From CAYJBH01 sp964369445 (GTDB lineage Bacteria; Bacillota; Clostridia; Oscillospirales; Ruminococcaceae): a DNA stretch of 64,000 nucleotides. Below, in pieces: positions 25,069 to 33,978 of the stretch. The DNA is taken from the NCBI GenBank assembly GCA_964369445.1, contig CAYJFU010000001.1:1-64000 (forward strand), read 5' to 3'. The notes beneath the pieces are model-generated. The model had not been told where the DNA came from. It did no database searches and saw nothing but the letters and a program-made list of their open reading frames with translations. Position 1 is the first letter of the stretch. Each line of letters opens with the position of its first letter. The translations under genes and the position numbers were made by a program.

Positions 25069-25798
25069 TTTCCCCTTTCGATTGTGAGTGTGAGTGCGAT
25101 TTATATATTCTCATAAGTTCCGCAGTGTGGTTTCCCCCTCGTGTCTCCACCACTAAATCAGGTAGTAGGTGCAGCCCCACTCCGCCGCCTTTGCGACCAT
25201 CTATAAGCGCTAAAAAAGGTGCTCGACCGGATTTTGGACGCACAAACCTTAAACGTTTCGGCTCTATGCCGTGCGCGCGCATGATGCAAAATATATCCGC
25301 TATGCGCTGTGGCCGATGGCACATACAAAACCTGCCACCGTGCTTTAAATTTGCAGCCGCCGTCGCAACAACGTCGCTGAGCAACCCCTCGCGTTCATGC
25401 CTTATGGTGCTTCTGCTGTCATTTTGCGCCTTTTGACCACTTGTAAAATAAGGTGGGTTGCAACTTATCACGTCAAAAAGTTTTTCGCTTTTGTAGCCTT
25501 TTAAATCACGGCACACAGGCTCTATATTTGTAATATTTTGCTGTGCTACGGCGCGCTTTATAAGCTGTACGGCATCAGGCTGTATCTCAAGCGCCACAAT
25601 GCGCCCCCTCACGCCGCTATCATAAAACCGAAAGGGCATAATGCCGCAACCGCTACACAAATCCAAAACGGACTCCGCACGCCGAACGTTGCAAAAATGT
25701 GAAAGTATCATGGCATCGGTACCAAACCTGTGGTTTTGGTCGATAAATAGCACCGTGCCGCCGCTTAATATTTCTTGTGTCATAACATATTCATTCAA
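25061..25798 (-). CDS. tRNA1(Val)-type (adenine-N6)-methyltransferase
   Basis: This 245-residue class I SAM methyltransferase resembles TrmN6/YfiC. The SAM loop is VLDLCSGCGIMPFRFYDSG (about residues 39-57) and the N6-adenine catalytic motif is ISCNPPYFTSG. The N-terminal FIDQNHRFGTDAMILSHF is also typical of the family. It is the first gene of the unit with rsmI and the phosphoesterase. The same three-gene neighbourhood is common in Firmicutes. Target A37 of tRNA-Val is inferred from the family. Confidence 0.88.
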   Translation of the reverse strand: MNEYVMTQEILSGGTVLFIDQNHRFGTDAMILSHFCNVRRAESVLDLCSGCGIMPFRFYDSGVRGRIVALEIQPDAVQLIKRAVAQQNITNIEPVCRDLKGYKSEKLFDVISCNPPYFTSGQKAQNDSRSTIRHEREGLLSDVVATAAANLKHGGRFCMCHRPQRIADIFCIMRAHGIEPKRLRFVRPKSGRAPFLALIDGRKGGGVGLHLLPDLVVETRGGNHTAELMRIYKSHSHSQSKGENG

Positions 25799-25810
25799 CT
25801 ATATTTAAGT

Positions 25811-25851
25811 AAAACGCACCAAGCCTTTCATTAAAAGACCGGTGCGCTTTT
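25811..25851 (-). terminator. Terminator downstream of the ferredoxin gene
   Basis: On the minus strand GCGCACC pairs with GGTGCGT across a 26-base loop, followed by TTTTACTT. It lies between the ferredoxin stop (25888) and the next minus-strand gene. Confidence 0.55.
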
Positions 25852-25887
25852 GTTGTTTTAAAAAGATTGAGTAGTAAAGTATTATGA

Positions 25888-26058
25888 TTATTCTTCGGAA
25901 ATTGCATCGGTAGGACAGCAACCTTTGCAAGCGCCACAGTCTATGCATGTGTCGGCATTTATCTCGTAGTGCTCTGCACCCATAGATATTGCCTCAACGG
26001 GACATTCGCCCTCACAAGCGCCACAAGAAATGCAATCATTGTTAATAACGTGTGCCAT
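25888..26058 (-). CDS. 2[4Fe-4S] ferredoxin
   Basis: This 56-residue clostridial-type ferredoxin has two motifs, CISCGACEGECPVEAI and CIDCGACKGCCPTDAI, each able to bind one 4Fe-4S cluster. The last motif has CxxC spacing followed by CCP, as usual. I place the start at ATG 26058, because GGAGG lies 7 bases upstream; a longer open frame upstream has no ribosome site. It is the low-potential electron carrier of fermentation and the probable ferredoxin partner for the bifurcating hydrogenase and pyruvate oxidation (family knowledge). It has its own terminator. Confidence 0.96.
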   Translation of the reverse strand: MAHVINNDCISCGACEGECPVEAISMGAEHYEINADTCIDCGACKGCCPTDAISEE

Positions 26059-26211
26059 AATAAAACCTCCAGTTAAATATTGTATATCTTTGCTTGTATA
26101 TTTTATCACAATTGCCTTAAACACGCAAGAGATTTTTTCAATACTGAGCAAAAAACTTACAAAATTTGCAAAACCCACTTATAGGCAACCCTCACCACCT
26201 AAACCAAACAC

Positions 26212-26240
26212 TTGCAAAAGTTGGTAACAATTGTTATAAT
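26212..26240 (+). promoter_or_regulatory. Promoter of the XRE-cupin-synthetase fusion, with palindrome
   Basis: TTGCAA (26212-26217) and TATAAT (26235-26240) are 17 bases apart. The perfect palindrome TAACAATTGTTA (26225-26236) lies in the spacer and touches the -10, a position where a bound repressor would block RNA polymerase. The product itself has an XRE domain, so autoregulation is possible. Confidence 0.7.
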
Positions 26241-26285
26241 GTAATGTAATTATTGTTTTACAATCTATTTTAAAGGAAACATATA

Positions 26286-28559
26286 ATGAGTAATTTTAAT
26301 TTCAAACAGCAGTTATCCGAGGTTGCAAACAGAATTTGCGCTATGAGAGAAATTGTAGGGCTGTCGGTTGAGGCAATGGCGGAACAAACCGGTATTACGG
26401 TGCAGGAGTACCTCCTGTGTGAGTCCGGTGAAAAGGAGTTCAGCGTTACATTTATCTACCGCTGTGCCCATATATTCGGCATCGACCCGACGGATTTGTT
26501 AAAAGGCCTTGGCCCCACGCTTTCCAGTTATACCGTGACGCGCAAAGGTGACGGATTGCCCATGCTTCGCAAGGGGTTGCCGTGTCTTAACATGGCGCCA
26601 CTGTTCAAGCAAAAGGTTGCCGAGCCGTATTTCGTCACCATTCCTTACTCTAAAGAGGAGGAAAACGCACCGATAAAGCTATCCTCGCATGACGGACAGG
26701 AGATGTTCATCATATTAAAGGGTAGCCTGAGAATGCAACTGGACGAGCATGTCGAGCTACTATCTGAGGGCGACACGGTGTATTTTAACTGCTCGGTACC
26801 GCACGGTGTAGTTGCGGTGGGCGGTGAGCAATGTCAGCTTTATGCCATAATGTTAAAGGGCGAAAACCTGCCGAGTGCCGAACATGATACACAAGGTCAA
26901 AAATACATAAAAAGGGCGCAGGTCCCGACCGTCGCACAGAAGTTTATCGACACGACGGTGGATGAGAACGGTGTTTTGACAAACATCACATTTAAAAACG
27001 ATGACAGTTTTAACTTTGGCTTTGATGTTGTCGATGCCATAGCCGATAAAAATCCCGATAAACTCGCTATGCTTCACGTTTCAAGAGAGCACGAGGAGCG
27101 ACGTTTTACATTTGGGGAGTTAAAAATCGAATCCAACCGTGCACTCAACTACTTTAAAAGTCTCGGCATAAAAAAGGGCGACAAGGTGATGCTTGTGCTC
27201 AAGCGCCACCATCAGTTTTGGACCTGCATGGTGGCACTGCACAAACTTGGCGCTATATCCATACCGGCAACCAACCAGTTGACGGAGCATGATTTCCTGT
27301 ACCGATTTGACGCGGCTGAGGTCGATGCGCTTGTGTGCACCGGCGACGGCGACGTGTCGGACATGGCACGCTCAGCGGCGAGCAAGTGCAAAAAGCAACC
27401 GTTACTCATTATGGCAAACGGTACTAAGGACGGTTGGCACAACTTTGACAGCGAGTACAAAGAGCACAGCGACCTTCACGAGCGCGCTGAGCAAAGTTCC
27501 TGCGGCGACGAGCCGGTGCTGATGTTTTTCACCTCCGGCACGACCAGCTATCCCAAAATCGCCACACACAACCACAAATACGGTCTGGGGCATTATGTGA
27601 CCGCCAAGTACTGGCACAACGTCAACCCCGACGGACTGCATTTCACCATATCAGACACCGGTTGGGGCAAGGCTGTTTGGGGCAAATTTTACGGTCAATG
27701 GCTGTGCGAAGCACCCGTGTTTACATATGATTTTGATAGATTTGACGCGCATGACCTGCTCGGCATGTTTGCAAAATACAATATCACCACCTTTTGTGCG
27801 CCACCCACCATGTACAGATTTTTCATAAAAGAAGATCTTTCCAAATACGATTTGACGACGATAGAACACTCCACCGTCGCAGGTGAAGCACTAAACGCCG
27901 AGGTGTATGAGCAGTGGAAAAAGGCGACCGGTTTGAGCCTGATGGAGGGCTTTGGGCAGACCGAAACCACGCTTGCCATCTACAACGCAGTCGGAACAAC
28001 ACCAAAACCCGGCTCGATGGGCAAAGCAAACCCCCTCTACGATGTCGATATTATCATGCCGGACGGTAGCAGTGCCCCTGTCGGCGAGACCGGTGAAATC
28101 GTTATACGCTACGGTGACAAGCGCCCCTGTGGCCTGTTCGAGGGCTACTACAATGACGATGAGAAAAACGCCGCGGCGCATGAGGGCGGTGTCTATCACA
28201 CCGGTGACACGGCATGGCGCGACGAGGACGGCTACTTTTGGTATGTGGGTCGTACCGATGACCTTATCAAGTCATCGGGTTACCGTATCGGCCCGTTTGA
28301 GATAGAAAGCGTAATAATGGAACTTCCCTTTGTTCTGGAATGTGCCGTAACGCCGGTGCCCGATCCGGATAGGGGGCAGATTGTCAAAGCAACAGTTGTG
28401 CTTGTAAAGGACACTCAGCCAACAGAGGAGTTAAAAAAGCAGATACAGAGCTATGTGAAAACGCACACTGCGCCTTATAAGTACCCGAGGATAGTGGAGT
28501 TTAGAGAGTCGTTGCCAAAGACTATAAGTGGTAAGATAAGGCGCGTTGAGTTAAGATAA
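26286..28559 (+). CDS. XRE-cupin-acyl-CoA synthetase fusion protein
   Basis: This 757-residue protein joins three parts. Residues 10-70 form an XRE-like helix-turn-helix (MREIVGLSVEAMAEQTGIT, then YRCAHIFGIDPTDLLKGLG). Residues 115-200 form a cupin (HDGQEMFIILKGSLRMQLDE, GDTVYFNCSVPHGV). From about 225 to the end is an ANL adenylating enzyme with FTSGTTSYPKIATHNH, GFGQTETTLAIYNAVG, YHTGDTAWRDEDGYFWYVGR and the lysine loop LPKTISGKIRR. The enzyme would activate a carboxylic acid to acyl-AMP and acyl-CoA. The XRE-cupin front looks like a ligand-sensing repressor. AAAGGAAA precedes the ATG. A formate/nitrite-type channel follows after about 15 bases. Confidence 0.88.
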   Translation: MSNFNFKQQLSEVANRICAMREIVGLSVEAMAEQTGITVQEYLLCESGEKEFSVTFIYRCAHIFGIDPTDLLKGLGPTLSSYTVTRKGDGLPMLRKGLPCLNMAPLFKQKVAEPYFVTIPYSKEEENAPIKLSSHDGQEMFIILKGSLRMQLDEHVELLSEGDTVYFNCSVPHGVVAVGGEQCQLYAIMLKGENLPSAEHDTQGQKYIKRAQVPTVAQKFIDTTVDENGVLTNITFKNDDSFNFGFDVVDAIADKNPDKLAMLHVSREHEERRFTFGELKIESNRALNYFKSLGIKKGDKVMLVLKRHHQFWTCMVALHKLGAISIPATNQLTEHDFLYRFDAAEVDALVCTGDGDVSDMARSAASKCKKQPLLIMANGTKDGWHNFDSEYKEHSDLHERAEQSSCGDEPVLMFFTSGTTSYPKIATHNHKYGLGHYVTAKYWHNVNPDGLHFTISDTGWGKAVWGKFYGQWLCEAPVFTYDFDRFDAHDLLGMFAKYNITTFCAPPTMYRFFIKEDLSKYDLTTIEHSTVAGEALNAEVYEQWKKATGLSLMEGFGQTETTLAIYNAVGTTPKPGSMGKANPLYDVDIIMPDGSSAPVGETGEIVIRYGDKRPCGLFEGYYNDDEKNAAAHEGGVYHTGDTAWRDEDGYFWYVGRTDDLIKSSGYRIGPFEIESVIMELPFVLECAVTPVPDPDRGQIVKATVVLVKDTQPTEELKKQIQSYVKTHTAPYKYPRIVEFRESLPKTISGKIRRVELR

Positions 28560-28574
28560 AAGTTGTTATAGGTG

Positions 28575-29342
28575 ATGATGAATAGTAATGATACGGTGAC
28601 AGTCGTCGCGAAAGCGGCATCCGACAAAACTATATTGTACAAAAAAAATCCAATAGGCTTTTTGATAAAAGCCGCACTTGCAGGCATGTATGTGGGCATA
28701 TCGGTCATACTGTCCACGACGGTGGGGGTTGCCCTGCCCGTTAGCGAGGTTTACGGCACCAGCATTGTTCAAGGGTTGAGTTTTGGCGTCGGCATGAGCC
28801 TTGTGGTGATGGCGGGTGGCGAACTTTTTACCGGCAACAACATGATAATGACGGTTGGAATAATGCAAAAAACCGTTAATTTGGGCAACACATTGCGATT
28901 GGGTGCTGTAAATCTGTTTGGAAATCTGCTGGGCGCTGTGCTTTTGACGGTTATGTTTGTGCTTTCCGGTTTAACGGACGGCACACTTGGCGAATATATT
29001 ATAGAGGTGGCATACACAAAGATGTCGCTGTCCCCTGTGGAGCTTATCTTCAGGGGTGCGCTGTGCAACTTTTTGGTGTGTGCCGCTGTTTGGTGTAGCT
29101 GGCGCATGTCGTCGGAGAGCGGCAAGATTTTGGTTATATTAATGTGTCTTTTCGCCTTTGTGACATCGGGTTTTGAGCACAGCATCGCAAACATGTTGAC
29201 CTTTGCTTCAGCTACCCTCATATCTGCGGATGTAAACGTTTTACTTGGCGGACTTTACAACCTCTTTTTTGTCATTATAGGCAACATGCTCGGTGGCATA
29301 CTGCTTGTGGCGATACCAAATGTAATTTCAAGGCAACAATAA
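28575..29342 (+). CDS. Formate/nitrite transporter (FNT) family channel
   Basis: This protein of about 255 residues has six hydrophobic segments and FNT family motifs: AALAGMYVGISVILSTTVGV, MAGGELFTGNNMIMTVGIM, FRGALCNFLVCAAVWCSW and SGFEHSIANMLTFASA. It forms a pentameric membrane channel for formate, nitrite or another small monocarboxylate. Start codons GTG 28572, ATG 28575 and ATG 28578 follow each other; AGG just upstream favours one of the ATGs. It lies 15 bases after the acyl-CoA synthetase fusion, so the two are probably cotranscribed. The channel may carry the acid that the synthetase activates (inference). Confidence 0.9.
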   Translation: MMNSNDTVTVVAKAASDKTILYKKNPIGFLIKAALAGMYVGISVILSTTVGVALPVSEVYGTSIVQGLSFGVGMSLVVMAGGELFTGNNMIMTVGIMQKTVNLGNTLRLGAVNLFGNLLGAVLLTVMFVLSGLTDGTLGEYIIEVAYTKMSLSPVELIFRGALCNFLVCAAVWCSWRMSSESGKILVILMCLFAFVTSGFEHSIANMLTFASATLISADVNVLLGGLYNLFFVIIGNMLGGILLVAIPNVISRQQ

Positions 29343-29423
29343 AAAAGATATGCTGCTTTTCATGCGCAATATCGAACTGTCTCGTTGGTGTAAATTATTG
29401 TCGGGTTGCACAAAAGACTGATG

Positions 29424-29466
29424 TTTGGACTGCTATCTCCGCCTTCGGCAGGAGTAGCAGTCCAAA
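29424..29466. terminator. C-rich core hairpin after the FNT gene
   Basis: TTTGGACTGCTA pairs with TAGCAGTCCAAA around TCTCCGCCTTCGGCAGGAG. It follows the FNT gene by 80 bases and probably terminates it. The rest of the 290-base gap contains the cls promoter. Confidence 0.68.
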
Positions 29467-29528
29467 GCAAATTAAATGTAGTGCGACATCCCCACAAAAA
29501 TCTTAAGAATTCTGTAATATTACTTTAA

Positions 29529-29557
29529 TTGACATATCTCGTCAAATATGATACTGT
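29529..29557 (+). promoter_or_regulatory. Promoter of the cardiolipin synthase gene
   Basis: A perfect -35 TTGACA (29529-29534) is followed after 17 bases by TACTGT (29552-29557) with TG one base upstream, giving an extended -10. The start codon is 77 bases further on. Confidence 0.5.
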
Positions 29558-29633
29558 TTAATTGTAATTAATAGGTTAACAAGACATTTTTGCATACAAT
29601 AATTATCGACTTTGATTGTTTAGCGGGTGAGTT

Positions 29634-31223
29634 ATGGAGAAAAAAAATAGCACCGCCCGTCCGGTGAGACGCACAAGAAAGATGAGGATACTTGCGGCAC
29701 AGCGCCGCCTTACAAACATAATCTTTGGGCGTGCCGGCGCTGTAATACTGCTGTTGTTGTTACAGGTACTGTTGTACGGTGTGGCTATAGCTATAGTGCA
29801 GATATACTTTTCCTACTGGTGGGCGGCAATGACGGCACTGTCTGTCGCGGTGGGAATATTTATGATAAATCGTAATGAACGTCCGTCGACCGTTATCACA
29901 TGGCTTTTGGTGTTGATGGTTTTTCCGATAATGGGCACTCTTTTGTATTTTGAAACACGCAGCAATTTCGGACACAGAAGCATATACCGCCGCCTGCAAA
30001 GCATAAAGGACAGCACCTGTCCGCTTTTAAAGCAGGACGGTGAGGTTTACTCGCGTCTAAAACGCGGCGCACCCGGCATCTACAACCTTGCAAACTACAC
30101 GCGCAAATACTCGGTGTCGCCGATTTATAGCGGCTCACCTGCTAGGTACTATCCCACAGCCGAGCCGATGTTTGAGGATGTTCTCAACAAAATAGAGTGG
30201 GCTGAAAGTTTTATCTTTATTGAATTCTTCATTATAGAAGAGGGGCGCATGTGGGGCGAAATATTGGAACTACTCGCACAAAAGTGCCGCGCCGGTGTTG
30301 ACGTGCGCGTCATGTATGACGGCACCTGCTCCCTAACAAAATTGCCGTACAATTACCCCGATATGCTTCGCAGGCTCGGTATAAAATGCAAGGTGTTTTC
30401 GCCGTTCAGGCCACTTGTCTCTACCCATTACAACAACCGCGACCACCGCAAGATTTTGGTGGTGGACGGCAAATACGCCTTTACCGGCGGCGCAAACCTT
30501 GCTGACGAGTACATTAACGAAAAGTACCGCTTTGGGCACTGGAAAGATGCGGCGGTCATGCTGGAGGGCGAGGCGGTCAATGCATTTACCCTTATGTTTT
30601 TGCAGATGTGGAATATCGACAGCAAACCCGAGGATTTTGCGCCTTATTTAAACCGGCAGTCACCCACCACCTGCGAGGGATACATCCTCCCATACGAGGA
30701 CTGTCCCCTCGACGAGGAGCGCGTTGGCGAGCAGGTTTATCTTGACATGATAAACTCAAGCAGACACAAACTTTATATAATGTCGCCGTATCTCGTGCTG
30801 GGTAGCGAGCTGAAACATGCGCTGTGCTATGCGGCAAAGCGCGGCGTTGAGGTTTCGATAATATTGCCGCGCACGCCGGACAAATGGTTTGTGTACGCAC
30901 TGGGTCACACCTACTACAAACGTCTTATGGAGTGTGGTGTCAAAATTTACGAGTATCTGCCGGGGTTTATCCACTCAAAGGTTTTTGTCAGCGACAGCAC
31001 AACGGCGGTCGTGGGCAGTATCAACCTTGATTACCGCAGTCTTTGCCACAGCTTTGAGTGTGCGGCGCTTTTCTATCGTCACCCCGTCATCAAGGATATA
31101 GAAAGGGACTGTAAACAAACAATTGCGCAGTGCCTGCCGATGACAGAGCAACTGCGCAAAAAGGATTCATTTTATACAAAGGCTTTGGGTAGCTTTTTGA
31201 GGGTGTTTGCACCGCTTATATAA
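29634..31223 (+). CDS. cls: Cardiolipin synthase
   Basis: Cls joins two phosphatidylglycerol molecules to cardiolipin in the membrane. The 529-residue protein has two N-terminal membrane helices (about residues 36-60 and 63-105). Two phospholipase D motifs follow, HYNNRDHRKILVVDGKYAF and FIHSKVFVSDSTTAVVGS, each with the HxK-x4-D pattern. Glycine-serine residues follow at the expected places (TGGANLADEY and SINLDYRS). Length and motifs are normal. It is monocistronic; the next gene converges. Confidence 0.95.
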   Translation: MEKKNSTARPVRRTRKMRILAAQRRLTNIIFGRAGAVILLLLLQVLLYGVAIAIVQIYFSYWWAAMTALSVAVGIFMINRNERPSTVITWLLVLMVFPIMGTLLYFETRSNFGHRSIYRRLQSIKDSTCPLLKQDGEVYSRLKRGAPGIYNLANYTRKYSVSPIYSGSPARYYPTAEPMFEDVLNKIEWAESFIFIEFFIIEEGRMWGEILELLAQKCRAGVDVRVMYDGTCSLTKLPYNYPDMLRRLGIKCKVFSPFRPLVSTHYNNRDHRKILVVDGKYAFTGGANLADEYINEKYRFGHWKDAAVMLEGEAVNAFTLMFLQMWNIDSKPEDFAPYLNRQSPTTCEGYILPYEDCPLDEERVGEQVYLDMINSSRHKLYIMSPYLVLGSELKHALCYAAKRGVEVSIILPRTPDKWFVYALGHTYYKRLMECGVKIYEYLPGFIHSKVFVSDSTTAVVGSINLDYRSLCHSFECAALFYRHPVIKDIERDCKQTIAQCLPMTEQLRKKDSFYTKALGSFLRVFAPLI

Positions 31224-31244
31224 TACCAAGCCGATGTAATCCTA

Positions 31245-31700
31245 TTATTCTACACCAACAAAAGTTACCCCAATTATTTTAGGATTGTCCTCCGGTTTTG
31301 ATTCATCATAGATAGTATCGTCTATCGAAATCCACATACTGTATAAGCCATCATCGGATACCAGTTGTCCAACATAATAGCCCATTTCATCCACATCAAA
31401 GGTTATTAGTGGTAAATCGTCCGGAAATATAAAATTCTGCGGCATCTGCTGAATTTTATCCGATGTTGTTATATTGCCACTTTTGTAATCGCTAATCAAT
31501 CCATCAATCAGCTCACTGTATTTTTGCTCGTCAACTACCGTGGAATCGCTAACCGCCTGCTCTTGAGGTGCGTCAACATTTTGATCCACAGTCACATCCT
31601 CAGCTATTGTTTCTGACGAGGTTGCACCATTGCTACCTGAACATGCGCTTGCAAATAATAAAACAATCAAAGTAAGAAGAATTGCAATTGACTTTTTCAT
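31245..31700 (-). CDS. Putative lipoprotein, unknown function
   Basis: This 151-residue protein starts with a lipoprotein signal: basic MKKS, a hydrophobic stretch and the lipobox FASAC (Cys at residue 20). A Ser/Thr/Asp/Gln-rich linker follows (about 21-52). The rest is an acidic domain with the segments YSELIDGLISDYKSGNITTS, YVGQLVSDDGLYSMWISIDD and NPKIIGVTFVGVE. I do not recognise the domain. It would be attached to the outer face of the membrane. GGAG lies before the ATG. It stands alone between cls and the threonine aldolase gene. Confidence 0.7.
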   Translation of the reverse strand: MKKSIAILLTLIVLLFASACSGSNGATSSETIAEDVTVDQNVDAPQEQAVSDSTVVDEQKYSELIDGLISDYKSGNITTSDKIQQMPQNFIFPDDLPLITFDVDEMGYYVGQLVSDDGLYSMWISIDDTIYDESKPEDNPKIIGVTFVGVE

Positions 31701-31715
31701 TGTGTGCTCCTTTTT

Positions 31716-31820
31716 CGAAAATACATCTACTTATCTTTCCGTTCATTCCTCCCCGTCGAAGGCAGGGAGGAATGAGAGAGTAACAACTATTTTTCCATGT
31801 TAAATTAACAAAGCCCGGAA
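31716..31820. repeat. Family C repeat, copy 2, with central hairpin
   Basis: The hairpin TCATTCCTCCC / GGGAGGAATGA (31743-31775) is preceded by GAAAATACATCTACTTATCT and followed by ACTATTTTTCCATGTTAAAT and TAACAAAGCC. Both flanks and most of the stem match the copies at 42960 and (inverted) 40446. It is the upstream region of the lipoprotein gene. Confidence 0.65.
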
Positions 31821-31879
31821 GTGGACAACGAAGATAAAATCGGGTGCTATTGTCCACACCCCCATTTTCTTGCTTTGAA

Positions 31880-32917
31880 TTAGTGCAGCGGTCTTGCAAA
31901 AAAACCATCAATCGCCTTGACAAGGCCATACACGGCTTTTTCGTCTATCTGGTAATGGGTTAAAAACCTTAAAACTCCACCGTTTGCCGGCAAAGTTTTG
32001 TATCCACTTTGCAGTAGGTGCTCGCACAGCTTTTGCGCATCAAACTCCCGTGTGATTTTGACAAACAGCATGTTGATGTGTACATCGTCCATGACGCTTA
32101 TATAAGGAAGCTTTGCAAGCTCGCTTGCGAGCAACTTTGCTGTTTTGTGGTCGTCGCCCAAACGCGCTGTCATCTCGTTTAGTGCGACTTTGCCTGCCGC
32201 CGCCACAACACCTACTTGCCGCAATGCGCCGCCCATGCGTTTGCGGTTTTTTCTTGCCTTTGCGATAAACTGCTCCTCACCGCACAACATCGAACCCATC
32301 GGAGCCGCAAGACCTTTGGAAAGACAAAACATCACGCTGTCACAGTACTGTGCAACCTCTGCAGCCTCACAACCGAGCGCCGTTGCCGCGTTGAACAAAC
32401 GCGCGCCATCAAGGTGTACCGGCAGTGCGGTTTCCTTTGCGGCGGTGTAACAGTCGCGCATAACGTCAAGCTGCACGGCTATGCCGTTTGAGAGCGCGTT
32501 CTCAACGCAAACAAGCCCTGTTTCGGCGTTCAAAAAGCCGTCCGGTCGGCGCAGTCTGCGGATATCGTCACCGTGTAAAACACCGTCTGCATTGTCGGCG
32601 GTGCGCATCGTCACACCTGCTATGAGCGCCGCCGCACCCAGTTCGTGCTCCACTATGTGTATGCGACCGCTACACACCACCTCGTCCGCTCTTTTTGTGT
32701 GGGTGAGCAGTGCCAGTTGATTGCCGAACGTGCCGCTGGGCACAAATACCGCCGCCTGTTTGCCTACAAGACGCGCGGCAAGCCGTTCCAGTTCATTTAC
32801 CGTCGGGTCATCGCCGAACACATCATCACCGACCGCCGCCGTCGCCATCGCCTGACGCATTACCGCCGTCGGCTCGGTCACCGTATCACTTCGGAAGTCG
32901 TATTTGTACTCATTCAT
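31880..32917 (-). CDS. Low-specificity L-threonine aldolase (beta-eliminating lyase family)
   Basis: This 345-residue PLP enzyme cleaves L-threonine or allo-threonine to glycine and acetaldehyde. Family segments are YDFRSDTVTEPTAVMRQAMA at the N-terminus, VFVPSGTFGNQLALLTHTKR, the substrate region LPVHLDGARLFNAATALG, and the PLP lysine in MFCLSKGLAAPMGSMLCG. I choose ATG 32917, with GGTGGA upstream. The frame stays open for 96 more bases, but that part is a repeat element (32926 onward) and encodes no family sequence. Confidence 0.92.
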   Translation of the reverse strand: MNEYKYDFRSDTVTEPTAVMRQAMATAAVGDDVFGDDPTVNELERLAARLVGKQAAVFVPSGTFGNQLALLTHTKRADEVVCSGRIHIVEHELGAAALIAGVTMRTADNADGVLHGDDIRRLRRPDGFLNAETGLVCVENALSNGIAVQLDVMRDCYTAAKETALPVHLDGARLFNAATALGCEAAEVAQYCDSVMFCLSKGLAAPMGSMLCGEEQFIAKARKNRKRMGGALRQVGVVAAAGKVALNEMTARLGDDHKTAKLLASELAKLPYISVMDDVHINMLFVKITREFDAQKLCEHLLQSGYKTLPANGGVLRFLTHYQIDEKAVYGLVKAIDGFFARPLH

Positions 32918-32925
32918 CTTAGTAT

Positions 32926-33048
32926 CCACCACATCTTTCCGGCAGAAATTCCGCCTATCTTCGCCCGTCTCAATCGCAATACATACAGCATGTTTCGATT
33001 TTGCCATCGGCAAAAATCAGGTTCTTGCTCTAAAGTAGTATCGCACAA
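32926..33048. repeat. Family A palindromic element, partial, reverse orientation
   Basis: The complement of this stretch matches the right two-thirds of the copy at 23537: CCACCACATCTTTCCGGCAG, AATTCCGCCTATCTTCGCCC, TCAATCGCAATACA and GATTTTGCCATCGGCAAAA are recognisable. It lies just upstream of the threonine aldolase start and creates a false open extension of that gene. Confidence 0.6.
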
Positions 33049-33065
33049 TTTTCGTTTCATTTTGG

Positions 33066-33098
33066 ATTACCTCCCCCGACTATGGCGGAGGAGGTAAT
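33066..33098. terminator. C-rich core hairpin after ricT
   Basis: ATTACCTCC and GGAGGTAAT pair around CCCGACTATGGC. Its outer flanks CATTTTGGATT and AAAACACATCAA are shared with the hairpin at 43123. It follows the ricT gene on the minus strand. Confidence 0.62.
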
Positions 33099-33154
33099 TA
33101 AAAACACATCAAGTTTTTGTGCAAACTGACAATGATTTTCCGTGCAACAAAATC

Positions 33155-33978
33155 CTATCGCCTTTTGCCGCGCTTTACGCTCTGTAGTACCGTCACCTCT
33201 TCCCTGTCAAAGGTCTTTGGAAGGACACTGTGCGGTAGCTTTACCTTAATAATGCCGGTCAGGACGTTTGCATCGGTAACATAGCCGTCACCGTCAGCGG
33301 TGCTCACCGTCGAGCCGACTGTCGGTGTAATTTTATTTAGATGTTTGTATGCCTCCTGCTCGTAGGATAGACAACACATAAGTCTGCCGCAACTTCCGCT
33401 TATCTTGGTGGGGTTTAGCGATAAACCCTGCTCTTTAGCCATCTTTATCGACACCGGCACAAAGTCGGTCAAAAATCTGTTACAGCAAAAAGCCTGACCG
33501 CACACCGATATGCCGCCGACCATCTTGCTCTCGTCGCGCACACCTATCTGGCGCAGTTCAATACGAGTGTGAAAAGCCGATGCTAAATCCTTAACAAGTT
33601 CACGGAAATCTACCCTGCCGTCCGCGGTGAAGTAAAATAACATCTTGGTGCGCTCGAAGTTGCACTCAACATCCACAAGGTTCATTTTGAGCTTGTGGTG
33701 AAGAATTTTTTCCTCACAGACATTATATGCCTCACGCTCTCTGCGGCGATTTTCCTCAAGACGACGTCTATCCACGCTGTCCGCTATGCGCACAACCCTT
33801 TTTATCGGTTTGTTAAACGGTTGTGTCAACACGTGGTTGCCGTGTGTGACACGCGCACAAGACTCTCCTAGGTTGGTGGTTACGATAACCCACTCGTCCG
33901 TCTCTATCTGCTTATCGCCCGGATCGAAGTAGTAGGGCGGCCGCCTTTTTTAAACTCTACTGTTATTACAGTTAACAT
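33155..33978 (-). pseudogene. ricT: RicT/YaaT PSP1-domain protein, one-base frameshift near the start
   Basis: RicT (YaaT) works with RicA and RicF in RNA processing and sporulation control in Bacillus. The long frame contains the PSP1 hallmarks, KMVGGISVCGQAFCCNRFLT and SGSCGRLMCCLSYEQEAYKH, with the conserved cysteines. The true N-terminus starts at ATG 33978 inside the holB end (AGAGGA upstream) and reads MLTVITVEFKKGGRP. It then needs one extra base at the GGG run 33935-33937 to continue as YYFDPGDKQIETDEWVIVTT in the long frame. Without it, translation could only start at 33832, losing about 50 residues. The gene order darA-holB-ricT is as in Bacillus. A sequencing error is likely. Confidence 0.82.

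Noticed and set aside
32918..33013. N-terminal extension of the threonine aldolase to 33013
   Set aside because: The extra residues are encoded by a family A repeat and are unlike any aldolase. ATG 32917 has a ribosome site.
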